A DNA stretch of 64,000 nucleotides, taken from positions 4,352,501 through 4,416,500 of the forward strand of contig NZ_CP115463.1 in the NCBI RefSeq assembly GCF_027912495.1, written 5' to 3'. Of this stretch, positions 17,321-25,822 are shown piece after piece; positions within the stretch are counted from its first letter, which is position 1, and each line of letters opens with the position of its first letter. Below the pieces are notes generated by a model. It saw only the letters and a program-made list of their open reading frames with translations, was not told the DNA's origin and ran no database searches. The translations under genes and the position numbers were made by a program. This DNA comes from Caulobacter sp. NIBR1757. Lineage in GTDB: Bacteria > Pseudomonadota > Alphaproteobacteria > Caulobacterales > Caulobacteraceae.

Positions 17321-18124
17321 ATGCCCGACTGGTTGTCCGCCATCATCCTCGGCCTCGTCGAGGGCCTGACCGAGTTCATTCCGGTCTCCTCCACGGGCCA
17401 TCTGCTGCTGACCAGCCGGGCCCTGGGCCTGGAGCCGGGGTTCTGGGACACCCTGGTGGTGATGATCCAGCTGGGCGCCATCCTCGCGGTCATCGCCCTC
17501 TACTTCCAGCGCCTCTGGGCCGTGCTGATCGGCCTGCCCACCAGGCCCGAGGATCGCCGCTTCGCCCTCAGCGTGCTGATCGCCTTCATCCCGGCGGTCG
17601 TGCTTGGCCTTCTGCTGCACGACTTCATCAAGGAAGTTCTGTTCAACCCGACCATCGTCTGCTGGTCGCTGATCGCCGGCGGGGTGGTGCTGATCCTGCT
17701 CGACCGCTGGCGCCCGACGCCGAAGGTCACCGACGCAATGCAGACGCCCTTCCGCACAGCCCTCGGCGTCGGCCTGCTTCAGTGCCTGTCGATGATCCCC
17801 GGCGTCTCGCGCTCGGGGGCCACCATCGTCGGCGGCGTGCTGATGGGCATGGAGCGGCGGGCGGCGGCCGAGTTCAGCTTCTTCCTGGCCATCCCGACCA
17901 TGGTCGGCGCTTTCGCCCTCGACTTCATCGACAGCCGCGAGGCCATCTTTGCCCGCCCCGACGGGGTGATGCTGATCGCCATCGGCTTCGTCGTCTCGTT
18001 CGTCAGCGGCCTCGTCGTGATCAAGTGGATGCTGGGCTTCATCGACAAGCATGGCCTCAGCCCGTTCGGCTGGTGGCGCATCCTGGCGGGGGTCGTGGGG
18101 CTGGGGTTGCTGGCCTTTACCTAA
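17321..18124 (+). CDS. uppP: undecaprenyl-diphosphate phosphatase
   Basis: This 267-residue integral membrane protein dephosphorylates undecaprenyl diphosphate to recycle the lipid carrier for peptidoglycan and polysaccharide synthesis. The two signature motifs are present: EGLTEFIPVSSTGHL (about 13-27) and PGVSRSGATIVGG (about 157-169). Eight hydrophobic segments are seen, as usual for BacA/UppP. ATG 17321 is chosen since the upstream in-frame extension contains promoter-like DNA and no homology. Confidence 0.95.
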   Translation: MPDWLSAIILGLVEGLTEFIPVSSTGHLLLTSRALGLEPGFWDTLVVMIQLGAILAVIALYFQRLWAVLIGLPTRPEDRRFALSVLIAFIPAVVLGLLLHDFIKEVLFNPTIVCWSLIAGGVVLILLDRWRPTPKVTDAMQTPFRTALGVGLLQCLSMIPGVSRSGATIVGGVLMGMERRAAAEFSFFLAIPTMVGAFALDFIDSREAIFARPDGVMLIAIGFVVSFVSGLVVIKWMLGFIDKHGLSPFGWWRILAGVVGLGLLAFT

Positions 18125-18129
18125 ATTCC

Positions 18130-18259
18130 GTCATCCCGGGCGGCCGTAGGCCGACCCGGGACCCAGGTGGGCCGGAGCGCCGCTGTCGCCACCGCCAACA
18201 ATGGCGGAGGTGGCCCCTGGGTCCCGGCTCTCCGCGCTGCGCGCTCCGGCCGGGATGAC
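18130..18259. repeat. intergenic inverted-repeat element, GTCATCC/GGACCCA family, copy 2
   Basis: The outer arms are GTCATCCCGG (18130) and CCGGGATGAC (ending 18259). The inner blocks are CCGGGACCCAGG and CCCCTGGGTCCCGG (18214). The architecture matches copy 1, but the arm tips differ. It sits between convergent uppP and argE, ending 2 nt before the argE stop codon, where it could also act as a transcription terminator or mRNA 3' end. Confidence 0.85.
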
Positions 18260-18261
18260 AG

Positions 18262-19440
18262 TTATGGGGCCGACAACGCCTCCACCAACCGCACCATGAA
18301 CCCCGCCCCGCGCCGCAGCTGCGCCACCTCGATCCATTCGTCCGGCTGGTGCGCCTGGTCGATCCAGCCCGGGCCGCAGAGGACCACCGGGAACCCGCCG
18401 CGCTGGAACTGCCCCGCTTCGGCCGCGTAGGACACCGCCCGCAGCGGCCCGTTGTCGCCGGCCAACCGCCGCGCCAGCGCCTCGGCCGGTCCGCCCGGCT
18501 GCAGGGCCAAGGGCGGGACGTTGCTGTACAGCTCCCACTCGACCCCGCACTCGGGGAACCGCGCCTTCAGCTCGGCGTCCATCGCCGCGCACCGCTCCCA
18601 GAACGGCGCCAGCAACGCCGCCGGATCCTGGTCGGGCGGGCTGCGCAGGTCGAAGCTGAAGCTGCATTGGCGGGCCAGGATGTTCACCGCCGTGCCGCCG
18701 TGGATCAGGCCGATGGTCAGGGTCGCGTGCTTCGGCTCGAACGGGGAAGCCGGGTCGGCGTCAGCGATCAGCCGGTCGGCCATCGCCGTCAGCTCGCCCA
18801 TCAGCTTCAGCGCCGCCATGTTGGCCGAGACGCCCAGATGCGTCTGGCTGGAATGCGCCTCATGGCCCGTCACCGTGACCTTGGCGGACAGGATGCCCTT
18901 GTGGGCCCCGACCACCTCCATGCCGGTCGGCTCGCCGACCACGGCCAAGGCCGGCGGCGGGTCTTCGCGGCTGAGGGCCTCGATCATCGCCGGGGCGCCG
19001 AGACAGCCGATCTCCTCGTCATAGGAAAACGCCAGCCACGCCGGCCGCTTCAAATCCGCCTTCGCCAGCTCCGGTACGGCCGCCAGGGCCAGGGCGATGA
19101 ACCCCTTCATGTCGGCGCTGCCCCGTCCGTAGAGCTTGCCGTCCTTCTCGGTCAGCACCCAGGGGTCAGTCGACCAGGGCTGGCCATCGACCGGCACCAC
19201 GTCGGTATGGCCCGACAGGATCACCCCGCCCGCCGCCGCCGGCCCGATGCGCGCCATCAGATTGGCCTTGGAGCCATCGGCGTTGCTCACCCGCCGGCTC
19301 TCGACGCCGAGGTCCGCGAGATAGGCCTCGACCCATTCGATCAGCGCCAGGTTGGAGCGGCGCGAGGTGGTGTCGAAACCGACCAGGGTGGTCAGGATGC
19401 CGACGGCGCGGTCGTGAAGGGCGTCAGGGGAAACAGTCAT
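18262..19440 (-). CDS. argE: acetylornithine deacetylase (M20 family)
   Basis: The 392-residue di-zinc M20 amidohydrolase has [10 protein letters not shown] (zinc His and Asp), [18 protein letters not shown] (catalytic Glu pair) and VGEPTGM (zinc ligand region). The C-terminal metal His is in [12 protein letters not shown]. Its length and the N-terminal [17 protein letters not shown] fit ArgE, which removes the acetyl group from N-acetylornithine in arginine synthesis. DapE is the alternative but fits less well. The upstream neighbour purU is divergent. Confidence 0.88.
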   Translation of the reverse strand: MTVSPDALHDRAVGILTTLVGFDTTSRRSNLALIEWVEAYLADLGVESRRVSNADGSKANLMARIGPAAAGGVILSGHTDVVPVDGQPWSTDPWVLTEKDGKLYGRGSADMKGFIALALAAVPELAKADLKRPAWLAFSYDEEIGCLGAPAMIEALSREDPPPALAVVGEPTGMEVVGAHKGILSAKVTVTGHEAHSSQTHLGVSANMAALKLMGELTAMADRLIADADPASPFEPKHATLTIGLIHGGTAVNILARQCSFSFDLRSPPDQDPAALLAPFWERCAAMDAELKARFPECGVEWELYSNVPPLALQPGGPAEALARRLAGDNGPLRAVSYAAEAGQFQRGGFPVVLCGPGWIDQAHQPDEWIEVAQLRRGAGFMVRLVEALSAP

Positions 19441-19517
19441 GCCCCCTACATATGCGATCCCGCCTTCAGGGGAACTGGGTTGCGCAAGCCCGACCGCCCC
19501 GTTACGCGCCAGACCAC

Positions 19518-20375
19518 ATGACCGCCCCGTCCCTGATCCTCACCCTCGCCTGCCCTGACCGCCGGGGCATCGTCGCCGCCGTCTCGACCTTCCTGGCCGG
19601 GCGCGACTGCAACATCCTCGACGCCCAGCAGTATGACGACGCCGAGACCGGCCGCTTCTTCATGCGGGTGGTGTTCGACCCCGCCGGCGGCACGGCCGAC
19701 GGCCTGCGCGAGGCCTTCACCGCCATCGGCGCCGAGTTCTCGATGACCTGGACCCTGCGCGACCCGGCCCAGCGCTACCGGGTGATGATCCTGGCCAGCA
19801 AGACCGACCACTGCCTGGCCGACCTGCTGTACCGCTGGCGCATCGACGAACTGCCGATGGAGATCTCGGCCGTGGTCTCCAACCACGGCGCCGAAACCTT
19901 CCAGCATGTCGACCTGAAGGGCCTGCCCTTCCATCACCTGCCGGTCGCCAAGGACACCAAGCTGGAACAGGAGGCCCAGCTCTGGGCGCTGATCCGCGAG
20001 ACGAACACCGACATCGTCGTGCTCGCCCGCTACATGCAGATCCTGTCGGATGGTCTGGCGGCCAAGCTGGAGGGCCGCTGCATCAACATCCACCACAGCT
20101 TCCTGCCGGGCTTCAAGGGCGCCAAACCCTACCATCAGGCCCATGCGCGGGGCGTGAAGGTGATCGGGGCGTCGGCCCACTACGTCACCGGCGACCTCGA
20201 CGAGGGCCCGATCATCGAGCAGGACGTCGAGCGCATCAGCCACCGCGACACGCCCGAGGACCTGGTCCGCAAGGGCCGCGACATCGAACGCCGCGTCCTG
20301 GCCCGGGCCCTGCGCTGGCGGCTGGAGGACCGGGTGCTGCTGAACGGCCGCAAGACAGTGGTGTTTACCGACTAG
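19518..20375 (+). CDS. purU: formyltetrahydrofolate deformylase
   Basis: PurU hydrolyses 10-formyl-THF to THF and formate, balancing one-carbon pools. The 285-residue protein has an N-terminal ACT domain ([26 protein letters not shown]) and a C-terminal formyltransferase fold. The catalytic set is [25 protein letters not shown] with downstream [17 protein letters not shown] 19518 opens directly on the ACT strand. Its last 4 nt overlap the end of the convergent FKBP gene. Confidence 0.95.
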   Translation: MTAPSLILTLACPDRRGIVAAVSTFLAGRDCNILDAQQYDDAETGRFFMRVVFDPAGGTADGLREAFTAIGAEFSMTWTLRDPAQRYRVMILASKTDHCLADLLYRWRIDELPMEISAVVSNHGAETFQHVDLKGLPFHHLPVAKDTKLEQEAQLWALIRETNTDIVVLARYMQILSDGLAAKLEGRCINIHHSFLPGFKGAKPYHQAHARGVKVIGASAHYVTGDLDEGPIIEQDVERISHRDTPEDLVRKGRDIERRVLARALRWRLEDRVLLNGRKTVVFTD

Positions 20376-20866
20376 CCAAGCACCGAATTTCCCCGCGCCG
20401 GCAGCACGCCCAGCAGCTGGATGCGGAAGACCAGCACGGAATTGGGCGGGATGTTGCCCGAGCCGTCCTTGCCGTAGCCCTCCTCGGGCGGCACGTAGAC
20501 GATCCACTCGTCGCCCGGGCGCATCTTCGGGATCACCTCCATCCAGGCGGGGATGAAGTTCTCAAACGGCATGATGGCCGGCGCCCCGCGCTCGAAGCTG
20601 GAGTCGAAGACGTTGCCGTTGAGCAGCTTGCCCTCGTAGTGGACCTTCAGCTCATCGCCCTTCTTGGGCTTCAGCCCGCTGACCGGGCCGGAGGTCACGA
20701 CGATGTACTGGACGCCGTCCTTCAGCACCTGAACGCCCGGCTTGGTGGCGTTCTCCTTCATGAAGGCCTCGCCCTCGAGCGCATTCTTCTGGGCCAGCCG
20801 CTCGTTGTCGCAACTGGCCAGGGACAGGGCCGCGATGGCGGCGAGGATGACGGGGATGAAGCGCAT
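20372..20866 (-). CDS. FKBP-type peptidyl-prolyl isomerase lipoprotein
   Basis: The 164-residue protein has a lipoprotein signal peptide with lipobox LASC (Cys about 19). It also has a short FKBP N-domain helix ([19 protein letters not shown]) and an FKBP catalytic domain ([48 protein letters not shown]). It probably works as a periplasmic folding factor anchored to a membrane. ATG 20866 is used because the longer in-frame start lies inside the upstream repeat element. It converges with purU. Confidence 0.9.
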   Translation of the reverse strand: MRFIPVILAAIAALSLASCDNERLAQKNALEGEAFMKENATKPGVQVLKDGVQYIVVTSGPVSGLKPKKGDELKVHYEGKLLNGNVFDSSFERGAPAIMPFENFIPAWMEVIPKMRPGDEWIVYVPPEEGYGKDGSGNIPPNSVLVFRIQLLGVLPARGNSVLG

Positions 20867-20912
20867 GGATGATCTCACGGTGGTCAGCGGCGAGTAGCGG
20901 GTTTCACAAACC

Positions 20913-21079
20913 CTGTCATCCTTCGGTCGTCCCGAAGGGGCGATCCGGAGGACCCACGGCAAGGGCGGAACCGCCTGGAGTCTGAAGGATGGCACAACAG
21001 AAGCGCCAACCTACCAACGCCAGCTGCCTGGCGGACGGGTGGGTCCTCCGGATCGGCTTCGCCGACCGAAGGATGACAG
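20913..21079. repeat. intergenic inverted-repeat element, GTCATCC/GGACCCA family, copy 3
   Basis: The outer arms CTGTCATCCTTCGGTCG (20913) and CGACCGAAGGATGACAG (ending 21079) pair over 17 bp. The inner blocks ATCCGGAGGACCCAC (20943) and GTGGGTCCTCCGGAT (21039) pair over 15 bp. Compared with copy 1, the middle of each arm has changed on both sides so that pairing is kept. It occupies the gap between the FKBP gene and the threonine ammonia-lyase gene. Confidence 0.88.
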
Positions 21080-21092
21080 CGGTGTGTGTGGC

Positions 21093-22295
21093 TCAGACCA
21101 CCCGCGGCGGATACCCGCTCTCGCGCAGGGCATCCATGATCTCCTGGGTGTGCTGCGCGTCGCGGGTCTCGATCATGACGTCGAACTCCGCGCCCTTGGC
21201 CGGCACGTCGAGCGCCAGGCGGTTGTGGGCGACCTCGATGATGTTGCCGCCCATCTCGCCGATCACCCGCGACACCGTCGCCAGCAGACCGGGACGGTCA
21301 TCGCCGACGATACGCAGCGAGATGATCCGCTGGGCCCGCACCAGCTCGCGGGTCAGCACGCTGGCCAAAAGGCGGGTGTCGATGTTGCCACCACAGAGGA
21401 TCAGGCCGCACTTCCTGCCGCGGAACCGCTCCGGATAAGCCAGCAGCGCCGCCAGCGAGGCCGCGCCGGCCCCCTCGGCCACCGTCTTCTCGACATTGCA
21501 GTAGAGGGCCACCGCCCGCTCGATGAAGGGCTCTTCCAGCAGCAGCACGTCCTCGACCAGCGGCCGGGCGACCGAATAGGTGATGTCGCCGACCTGCTTG
21601 ACGGCGATGCCCTCGGCGATGGTCTGGCCGCCGCTGTGGCCGGCCATGCCGCGCATCTTGTTGGTGAAGCTGGGATACATCGCCGGCTCGCAGCCGATGA
21701 TGCGGATGTCCGGGTTCATGGCCTTGGCCGCCACCCCGACGCCGCTGATCAGTCCGCCGCCGCCGATCGGAACGGGAAGGATCTCCAGATCCGGCACGTC
21801 CTCCAGCATCTCCAGGGCGATGGTGCCCTGGCCGGCCATGACTTCCAGGTCGTTGAAGGGATGCACGAAGGTCAGGCCCCGCTCGTCCTTCAGCTTCATG
21901 GCGTGGGCGTAGGCGTCGTCGTAGGTCTCGCCCTCAATGACCACATTGGCCCCGTGGGCGCGGGTGTGCTCGACCTTCACAAACGGCGTGCCGCGCGGCA
22001 TGACGATGGTCGAGGGCACACCCAGCCGGGTGGCGTGGTAGGCCAGCCCCTGGGCATGGTTGCCGGCGCTGGCGGCGATGACGCCCTTGGCCTTGTCGGC
22101 CTCGCTCATCAGCATCAGTTTGTTGAGCGCCCCGCGCTCCTTGTAGGCGGCGGTGAACTGCAGGTTCTCGAACTTCACCCACACCTGGGCGCCGGTAATC
22201 TCCGACAGGGTCTTGGAATAGCGGCAGGGCGTGCGCTCGATATGGCCCTGCAGGCGGGCCGCGGCGGCGCGGATGTCATCGATGTGGAGGGTCAT
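21093..22295 (-). CDS. ilvA: threonine ammonia-lyase (biosynthetic-type, C-terminal ACT)
   Basis: This PLP enzyme deaminates threonine to 2-oxobutanoate, the first step to isoleucine. The 400-residue protein has the PLP lysine in AAYKERGALNKL (about 54), SAGNHAQGLAYHA, the glycine-rich phosphate loop VPIGGGGLISG and a C-terminal CGGNID. One ACT domain (about 325-400, ISLRIVGDDRPGLLATVSRVIG) replaces the two ACT-like repeats of long IlvA, so it belongs to the short class called TdcB- or IlvA1-like. A hairpin (CCGGCTTC-TCG-GAAGCCGG) lies in the short gap from the upstream acyltransferase gene. Confidence 0.9.
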   Translation of the reverse strand: MTLHIDDIRAAAARLQGHIERTPCRYSKTLSEITGAQVWVKFENLQFTAAYKERGALNKLMLMSEADKAKGVIAASAGNHAQGLAYHATRLGVPSTIVMPRGTPFVKVEHTRAHGANVVIEGETYDDAYAHAMKLKDERGLTFVHPFNDLEVMAGQGTIALEMLEDVPDLEILPVPIGGGGLISGVGVAAKAMNPDIRIIGCEPAMYPSFTNKMRGMAGHSGGQTIAEGIAVKQVGDITYSVARPLVEDVLLLEEPFIERAVALYCNVEKTVAEGAGAASLAALLAYPERFRGRKCGLILCGGNIDTRLLASVLTRELVRAQRIISLRIVGDDRPGLLATVSRVIGEMGGNIIEVAHNRLALDVPAKGAEFDVMIETRDAQHTQEIMDALRESGYPPRVV

Positions 22296-22325
22296 TTAGG
22301 TCCGGCTTCCGAGAAGCCGGAGGCT

Positions 22326-23420
22326 TCACCGCAATCCACGGATCAGGTCAAGCCGCCGCATGGCCTTGCCCGGCAGTTCCGACACCGGCCCCAGCGGCAG
22401 GGCCTCGGCCGCCTGGCGCAGGGCATAGGCCGCGCCGCGCACCAGGGCGGCCGGGGAAGCGGCGCCGATAAAGCCGTGGCTGACCGGGGTGATGACGTTC
22501 GAGAACTCCCGCTTGAAGCGGTAATCGCCGGCCCCGAGATCCAGCCGCCGGTAGGGCGTGGTGTCCATCCAGCGCAGGATGTCCTGGAACAGGATCATGC
22601 CCGGGCTCCAGCGCGTGAACTCCGGATCATGACCGATCAGCCAGCTGTTGATCGTGTCATGGGCCCGCAGGTTGAACTGCGCCGCCACCAGCTTTTCCCC
22701 GACATGCAGGGTGAAGAGGATGCCGCCGTATTCCGGATCGCGGCTCTGAAACAGGTCGCGGACAAGGCGGCTGGTCCAGCCGGCCGCCAGCACGTCGGTC
22801 TGGCCGGTCGCCTTCCACTGCTGGCTCTTCCAGGCCATCAGCTGGTCGAAGTCGGCCTTGCCGCGCGAGAAGGCGGTGAACACCGGGGCCCCGGCCTCGC
22901 GCTCCAGCTTGCGGCGCTTCTTGTCGCAATCCTTGTGGATGCCGACCCCGGCCGCCTTGCGCTCGGCGGCGTAGGCCTCGAACCCGTCCGGCATGTCGAT
23001 GGCGAAGCTCGGCTGCGTGCCCTTGAAGGCCGGCGCGAAGTCGGCCTGGCAGCCCAGCATATGGGAGAAGTCGAGGCGCCCGACCCCGATGGCCTCGACC
23101 AGCCTGACCGGATCGACCCGCACGCCCGGGGCCGTGACAAGGCCCTGATAGTCGCACATCGGCGCCCCGACCGGCATGGCGGTCATCGCCCCGACCCTGG
23201 CGGCCATGAAGCCGACGGCCTCGCCGCCCTCCTTGAGCACCGCCACCCTGACGTTGGCCTTCTCGCCCTGCGCCCGCGCCACCGACCGCGCCCACCAGGG
23301 CGACAGGAAGGGGCTGTGCCAGCCCGGCTGCGCCGCCTGCAGCGCCGCCCAGCGGTCCACCTGGGCGGCGGTCAGGTCTTCGGGACGGACGATGTCGATC
23401 TGCACGGGCTGGCGACTCAC
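22326..23420 (-). CDS. CelD/BcsL-family GNAT acyltransferase (HfsK-like)
   Basis: The 364-residue protein shows the FemAB/GNAT double fold of the CelD/BcsL family: an N-terminal WHSPFLSPWWARSVA segment, a central HKDCDKKRRKLEREAG basic helix, and a C-terminal acetyl-CoA-type core (GGILFTLHVGEKLVAAQFNLRAHDTINSWLIGHDPEF, SPGMILFQDILRW, YRRLDLGAGDYRFKREFSN). Relatives include Caulobacter HfsK, a c-di-GMP effector that modifies holdfast polysaccharide. I cannot tell HfsK from other family members here. The start is GTG at 23420. It lies upstream of ilvA on the same strand. Confidence 0.75.
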   Translation of the reverse strand: MSRQPVQIDIVRPEDLTAAQVDRWAALQAAQPGWHSPFLSPWWARSVARAQGEKANVRVAVLKEGGEAVGFMAARVGAMTAMPVGAPMCDYQGLVTAPGVRVDPVRLVEAIGVGRLDFSHMLGCQADFAPAFKGTQPSFAIDMPDGFEAYAAERKAAGVGIHKDCDKKRRKLEREAGAPVFTAFSRGKADFDQLMAWKSQQWKATGQTDVLAAGWTSRLVRDLFQSRDPEYGGILFTLHVGEKLVAAQFNLRAHDTINSWLIGHDPEFTRWSPGMILFQDILRWMDTTPYRRLDLGAGDYRFKREFSNVITPVSHGFIGAASPAALVRGAAYALRQAAEALPLGPVSELPGKAMRRLDLIRGLR

Positions 23421-23514
23421 GGGGGGTAACTGCCGATCATCAATACAGCCGAAGCGTTTCCGCTTGGTTTAGCGTCAGCGGCGAACGAAATCGCCGCCCC
23501 GCCGTTAGCGGCCG

Positions 23515-24807
23515 ATGGCCCTGCCCCAATCCCTGCTCCCCGATCCCTACATTGTCCTCCTCGCGGTCGGCGGTTTGCTGATCGCCCTGGTCGCCTGGCT
23601 GCCGCTGGCCCTGCGCCGTCTGCCGCTGTCCCTGCCCATTGTCTGCATCGGCCTGGGGGCGGCCATCTTCTCCCTGCCTCAGGTCGGCCTGGCGCCCTTG
23701 CCGGTCCGCTATCCGGAGGTGACGGAGCGGCTGACAGAATTTGTCGTGATCATCGCCCTGATGGGCGCGGGACTGAAGATCGACCGGATCGTCGGCTGGC
23801 GACGCTGGGGGATCACCTGGCGGCTGCTGGCCGTGACCATGCCCCTGTCGATCGCCGCCATCGCCCTGCTCGGGGTCTGGGCCGGCCTGCCGTTGGCGGC
23901 CGCCATCCTGCTCGCCGCCAGCCTGGCGCCGACCGATCCGGTGCTGGCCGCCGACGTTCAGGTCGGCCCGCCAAGGACCGGCGAAGAGGACGAGGTGCGC
24001 TTCGGCCTGACGTCCGAGGCGGGGCTCAACGACGGCCTGGCCTTTCCCTTCGTCAACCTCGGGCTGGCGTTGGCCCTGGCGGCGACGACCGGCAAGCCCT
24101 GGTTGGTCGACTGGCTGAGCTACGATGTGCTCTGGAAACTGCTGGCCGGCGGGGTCGCCGGCTGGCTGATCGGCCGACTGTTCGGCTGGCTGACCTTCCG
24201 GGTGCCGGGCAACCCGCTGGCCAAGACCGGCGACGGGCTCATCGCCATCGCCTGCACCCTGGTGGCCTATGGCCTGACCGAAGCGGTGCACGGCTACGGC
24301 TTCCTGGCGGTGTTCATCAGCGCCCTGACCCTGCGCCATGCCCATCGCCAGCACGCGTTCCAGCGGGAGATGCATGACATCACCGAACAGCTGGAACGCA
24401 TCGCCATGATGGTCGTCCTGCTGTTGTTCGGGGGCGCGCTGGTCAGCGGGCTGCTGGCCCCGCTGACCTGGATCGACATCGCCCTGGCCCTGGCGGTGCT
24501 GGTGGTGGTCCGGCCCCTGTCCGGGCTGGTCGGCATGATCGGCCTGAAGGCGACCTGGAGCGAGCGGCTGACCCTGGCCTTCTTCGGCATCCGCGGGGTC
24601 GGGTCCTTCTACTACCTGGCCTATGGCCTCAACCACGCGCCGATCGCCGGGGCCGAGCGCCTCTGGGCCATCGTCGGCCTGATCGTCCTGGCGTCCGTGC
24701 TGCTGCACGGCCTGACCGTCACCCCGGTGATGCGCGGCCTGGACCGGAAGCGGGGGGTCGATCCCGACAAGGATCAGGAAGACGAGCCGGCGCCGAGCGC
24801 GCCATGA
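23515..24807 (+). CDS. CPA1-type cation:proton antiporter
   Basis: The 430-residue membrane protein has about 12 hydrophobic segments. Two ion-site segments typical of CPA1 sodium/proton exchangers are present: AASLAPTDPVLAADVQ (TDP, about 140) and TSEAGLNDGLAFPFV (ND, about 175). A GIRGVGSFYYLAYG helix corresponds to the conserved TM11 region. The charged tail (RKRGVDPDKDQEDEP) is short, with no TrkA-C domain. It diverges from the acyltransferase gene and is followed by the ABC operon after 124 nt. Confidence 0.9.
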   Translation: MALPQSLLPDPYIVLLAVGGLLIALVAWLPLALRRLPLSLPIVCIGLGAAIFSLPQVGLAPLPVRYPEVTERLTEFVVIIALMGAGLKIDRIVGWRRWGITWRLLAVTMPLSIAAIALLGVWAGLPLAAAILLAASLAPTDPVLAADVQVGPPRTGEEDEVRFGLTSEAGLNDGLAFPFVNLGLALALAATTGKPWLVDWLSYDVLWKLLAGGVAGWLIGRLFGWLTFRVPGNPLAKTGDGLIAIACTLVAYGLTEAVHGYGFLAVFISALTLRHAHRQHAFQREMHDITEQLERIAMMVVLLLFGGALVSGLLAPLTWIDIALALAVLVVVRPLSGLVGMIGLKATWSERLTLAFFGIRGVGSFYYLAYGLNHAPIAGAERLWAIVGLIVLASVLLHGLTVTPVMRGLDRKRGVDPDKDQEDEPAPSAP

Positions 24808-24931
24808 CCCTCGCCCCTTACCGTTGTTTCACTTGCCCCTGCCCGCCGCCCCCGGCATGACTGCTGATGGGGGCGTACCCGGCCAACAGTACGGTCGGCA
24901 CAGGATCTGACTTCAAGGGGTTCGAGCAGCC

Positions 24932-25807
24932 ATGCTGATCGTCGAAAATCTGACGCACATCTATCCGAACGGCGCCAAGGCGTTGGATGAGGTAAGCCTG
25001 ATCGTGCCCAAGGGCATGTACGGCCTGCTGGGCCCCAACGGCGCCGGCAAGTCGACCCTGATGCGGACCATCGCCACCCTGCAGGCGCCGACCGAGGGCC
25101 ATGTCCGCTTCGGCGAGATCGATGTGCTGAAAGACCCCGAGGAACTGCGCAAGGTGCTCGGCTACCTGCCGCAGGACTTCGGCGTTTATCCCCGAGTCTC
25201 GGCCTACGACATGCTCGACCACATGGCCGTGCTCAAGGGCGTCTCCAACGGCAAGGAGCGCCGCGAAACGGTCGAATACCTGCTCAACCAGACCAACCTC
25301 TGGGCCGTGCGCAAGCGGGCCCTGGCCGGCTTCTCCGGCGGCATGCGCCAGCGCTTCGGCATCGCCCAGGCCCTGATCGGCGACCCGGCCCTGATCATCG
25401 TCGATGAGCCGACCGCCGGCCTCGACCCGGAAGAGCGCAACCGTTTCCTCAACCTGCTGGCCGAGATCGGCGAGAACGTCGTGGTCATCCTCTCGACCCA
25501 CATCGTCGAGGACGTCGCCGACCTCTGCCCGGCCATGGCCATCATCTGCGAAGGCCGCATCGTCAAACAGGGCGCGCCGCTCGACCTGGTCGCCGGCCTC
25601 AAGGGCCGCATCTGGAAGAAGACCATCGAGAAGAGCGAGCTGGAGGGCTATCGCGGCCGCTACCGCGTCATCCACACCCGGCTGTTCACCGGCCGCACGG
25701 TGATCCACGTCGAGGCCGACAGCGATCCGGGCGACGGCTTCACCCCGGTCGAGGGCGGTCTGGAAGACGTCTACTTCTCGACCCTCCGCACCTCTCGCGC
25801 CGCTTAA
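24932..25807 (+). CDS. ABC transporter ATP-binding protein
   Basis: The 291-residue ATPase has Walker A GPNGAGKST (about 36-44), Q-loop YLPQDF, signature FSGGMRQR, Walker B LIIVDEPTAGLDP and H-loop STHIVED. After the core (about 215 residues) there is a C-terminal extension common in ABC-2 exporters. It lies 15 nt upstream of a permease fused to an M1 peptidase and must form one transporter with it. The substrate is unknown. Confidence 0.93.
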   Translation: MLIVENLTHIYPNGAKALDEVSLIVPKGMYGLLGPNGAGKSTLMRTIATLQAPTEGHVRFGEIDVLKDPEELRKVLGYLPQDFGVYPRVSAYDMLDHMAVLKGVSNGKERRETVEYLLNQTNLWAVRKRALAGFSGGMRQRFGIAQALIGDPALIIVDEPTAGLDPEERNRFLNLLAEIGENVVVILSTHIVEDVADLCPAMAIICEGRIVKQGAPLDLVAGLKGRIWKKTIEKSELEGYRGRYRVIHTRLFTGRTVIHVEADSDPGDGFTPVEGGLEDVYFSTLRTSRAA

Positions 25808-25822
25808 GAGAGGGCCGACCGC

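Noticed and set aside
22296-22325. Hairpin CCGGCTTC-TCG-GAAGCCGG as a terminator between the acyltransferase gene and ilvA
   Set aside because: There is no T-run on the transcribed side and the gap is only 30 nt. It may affect mRNA processing, but a terminator is not supported.
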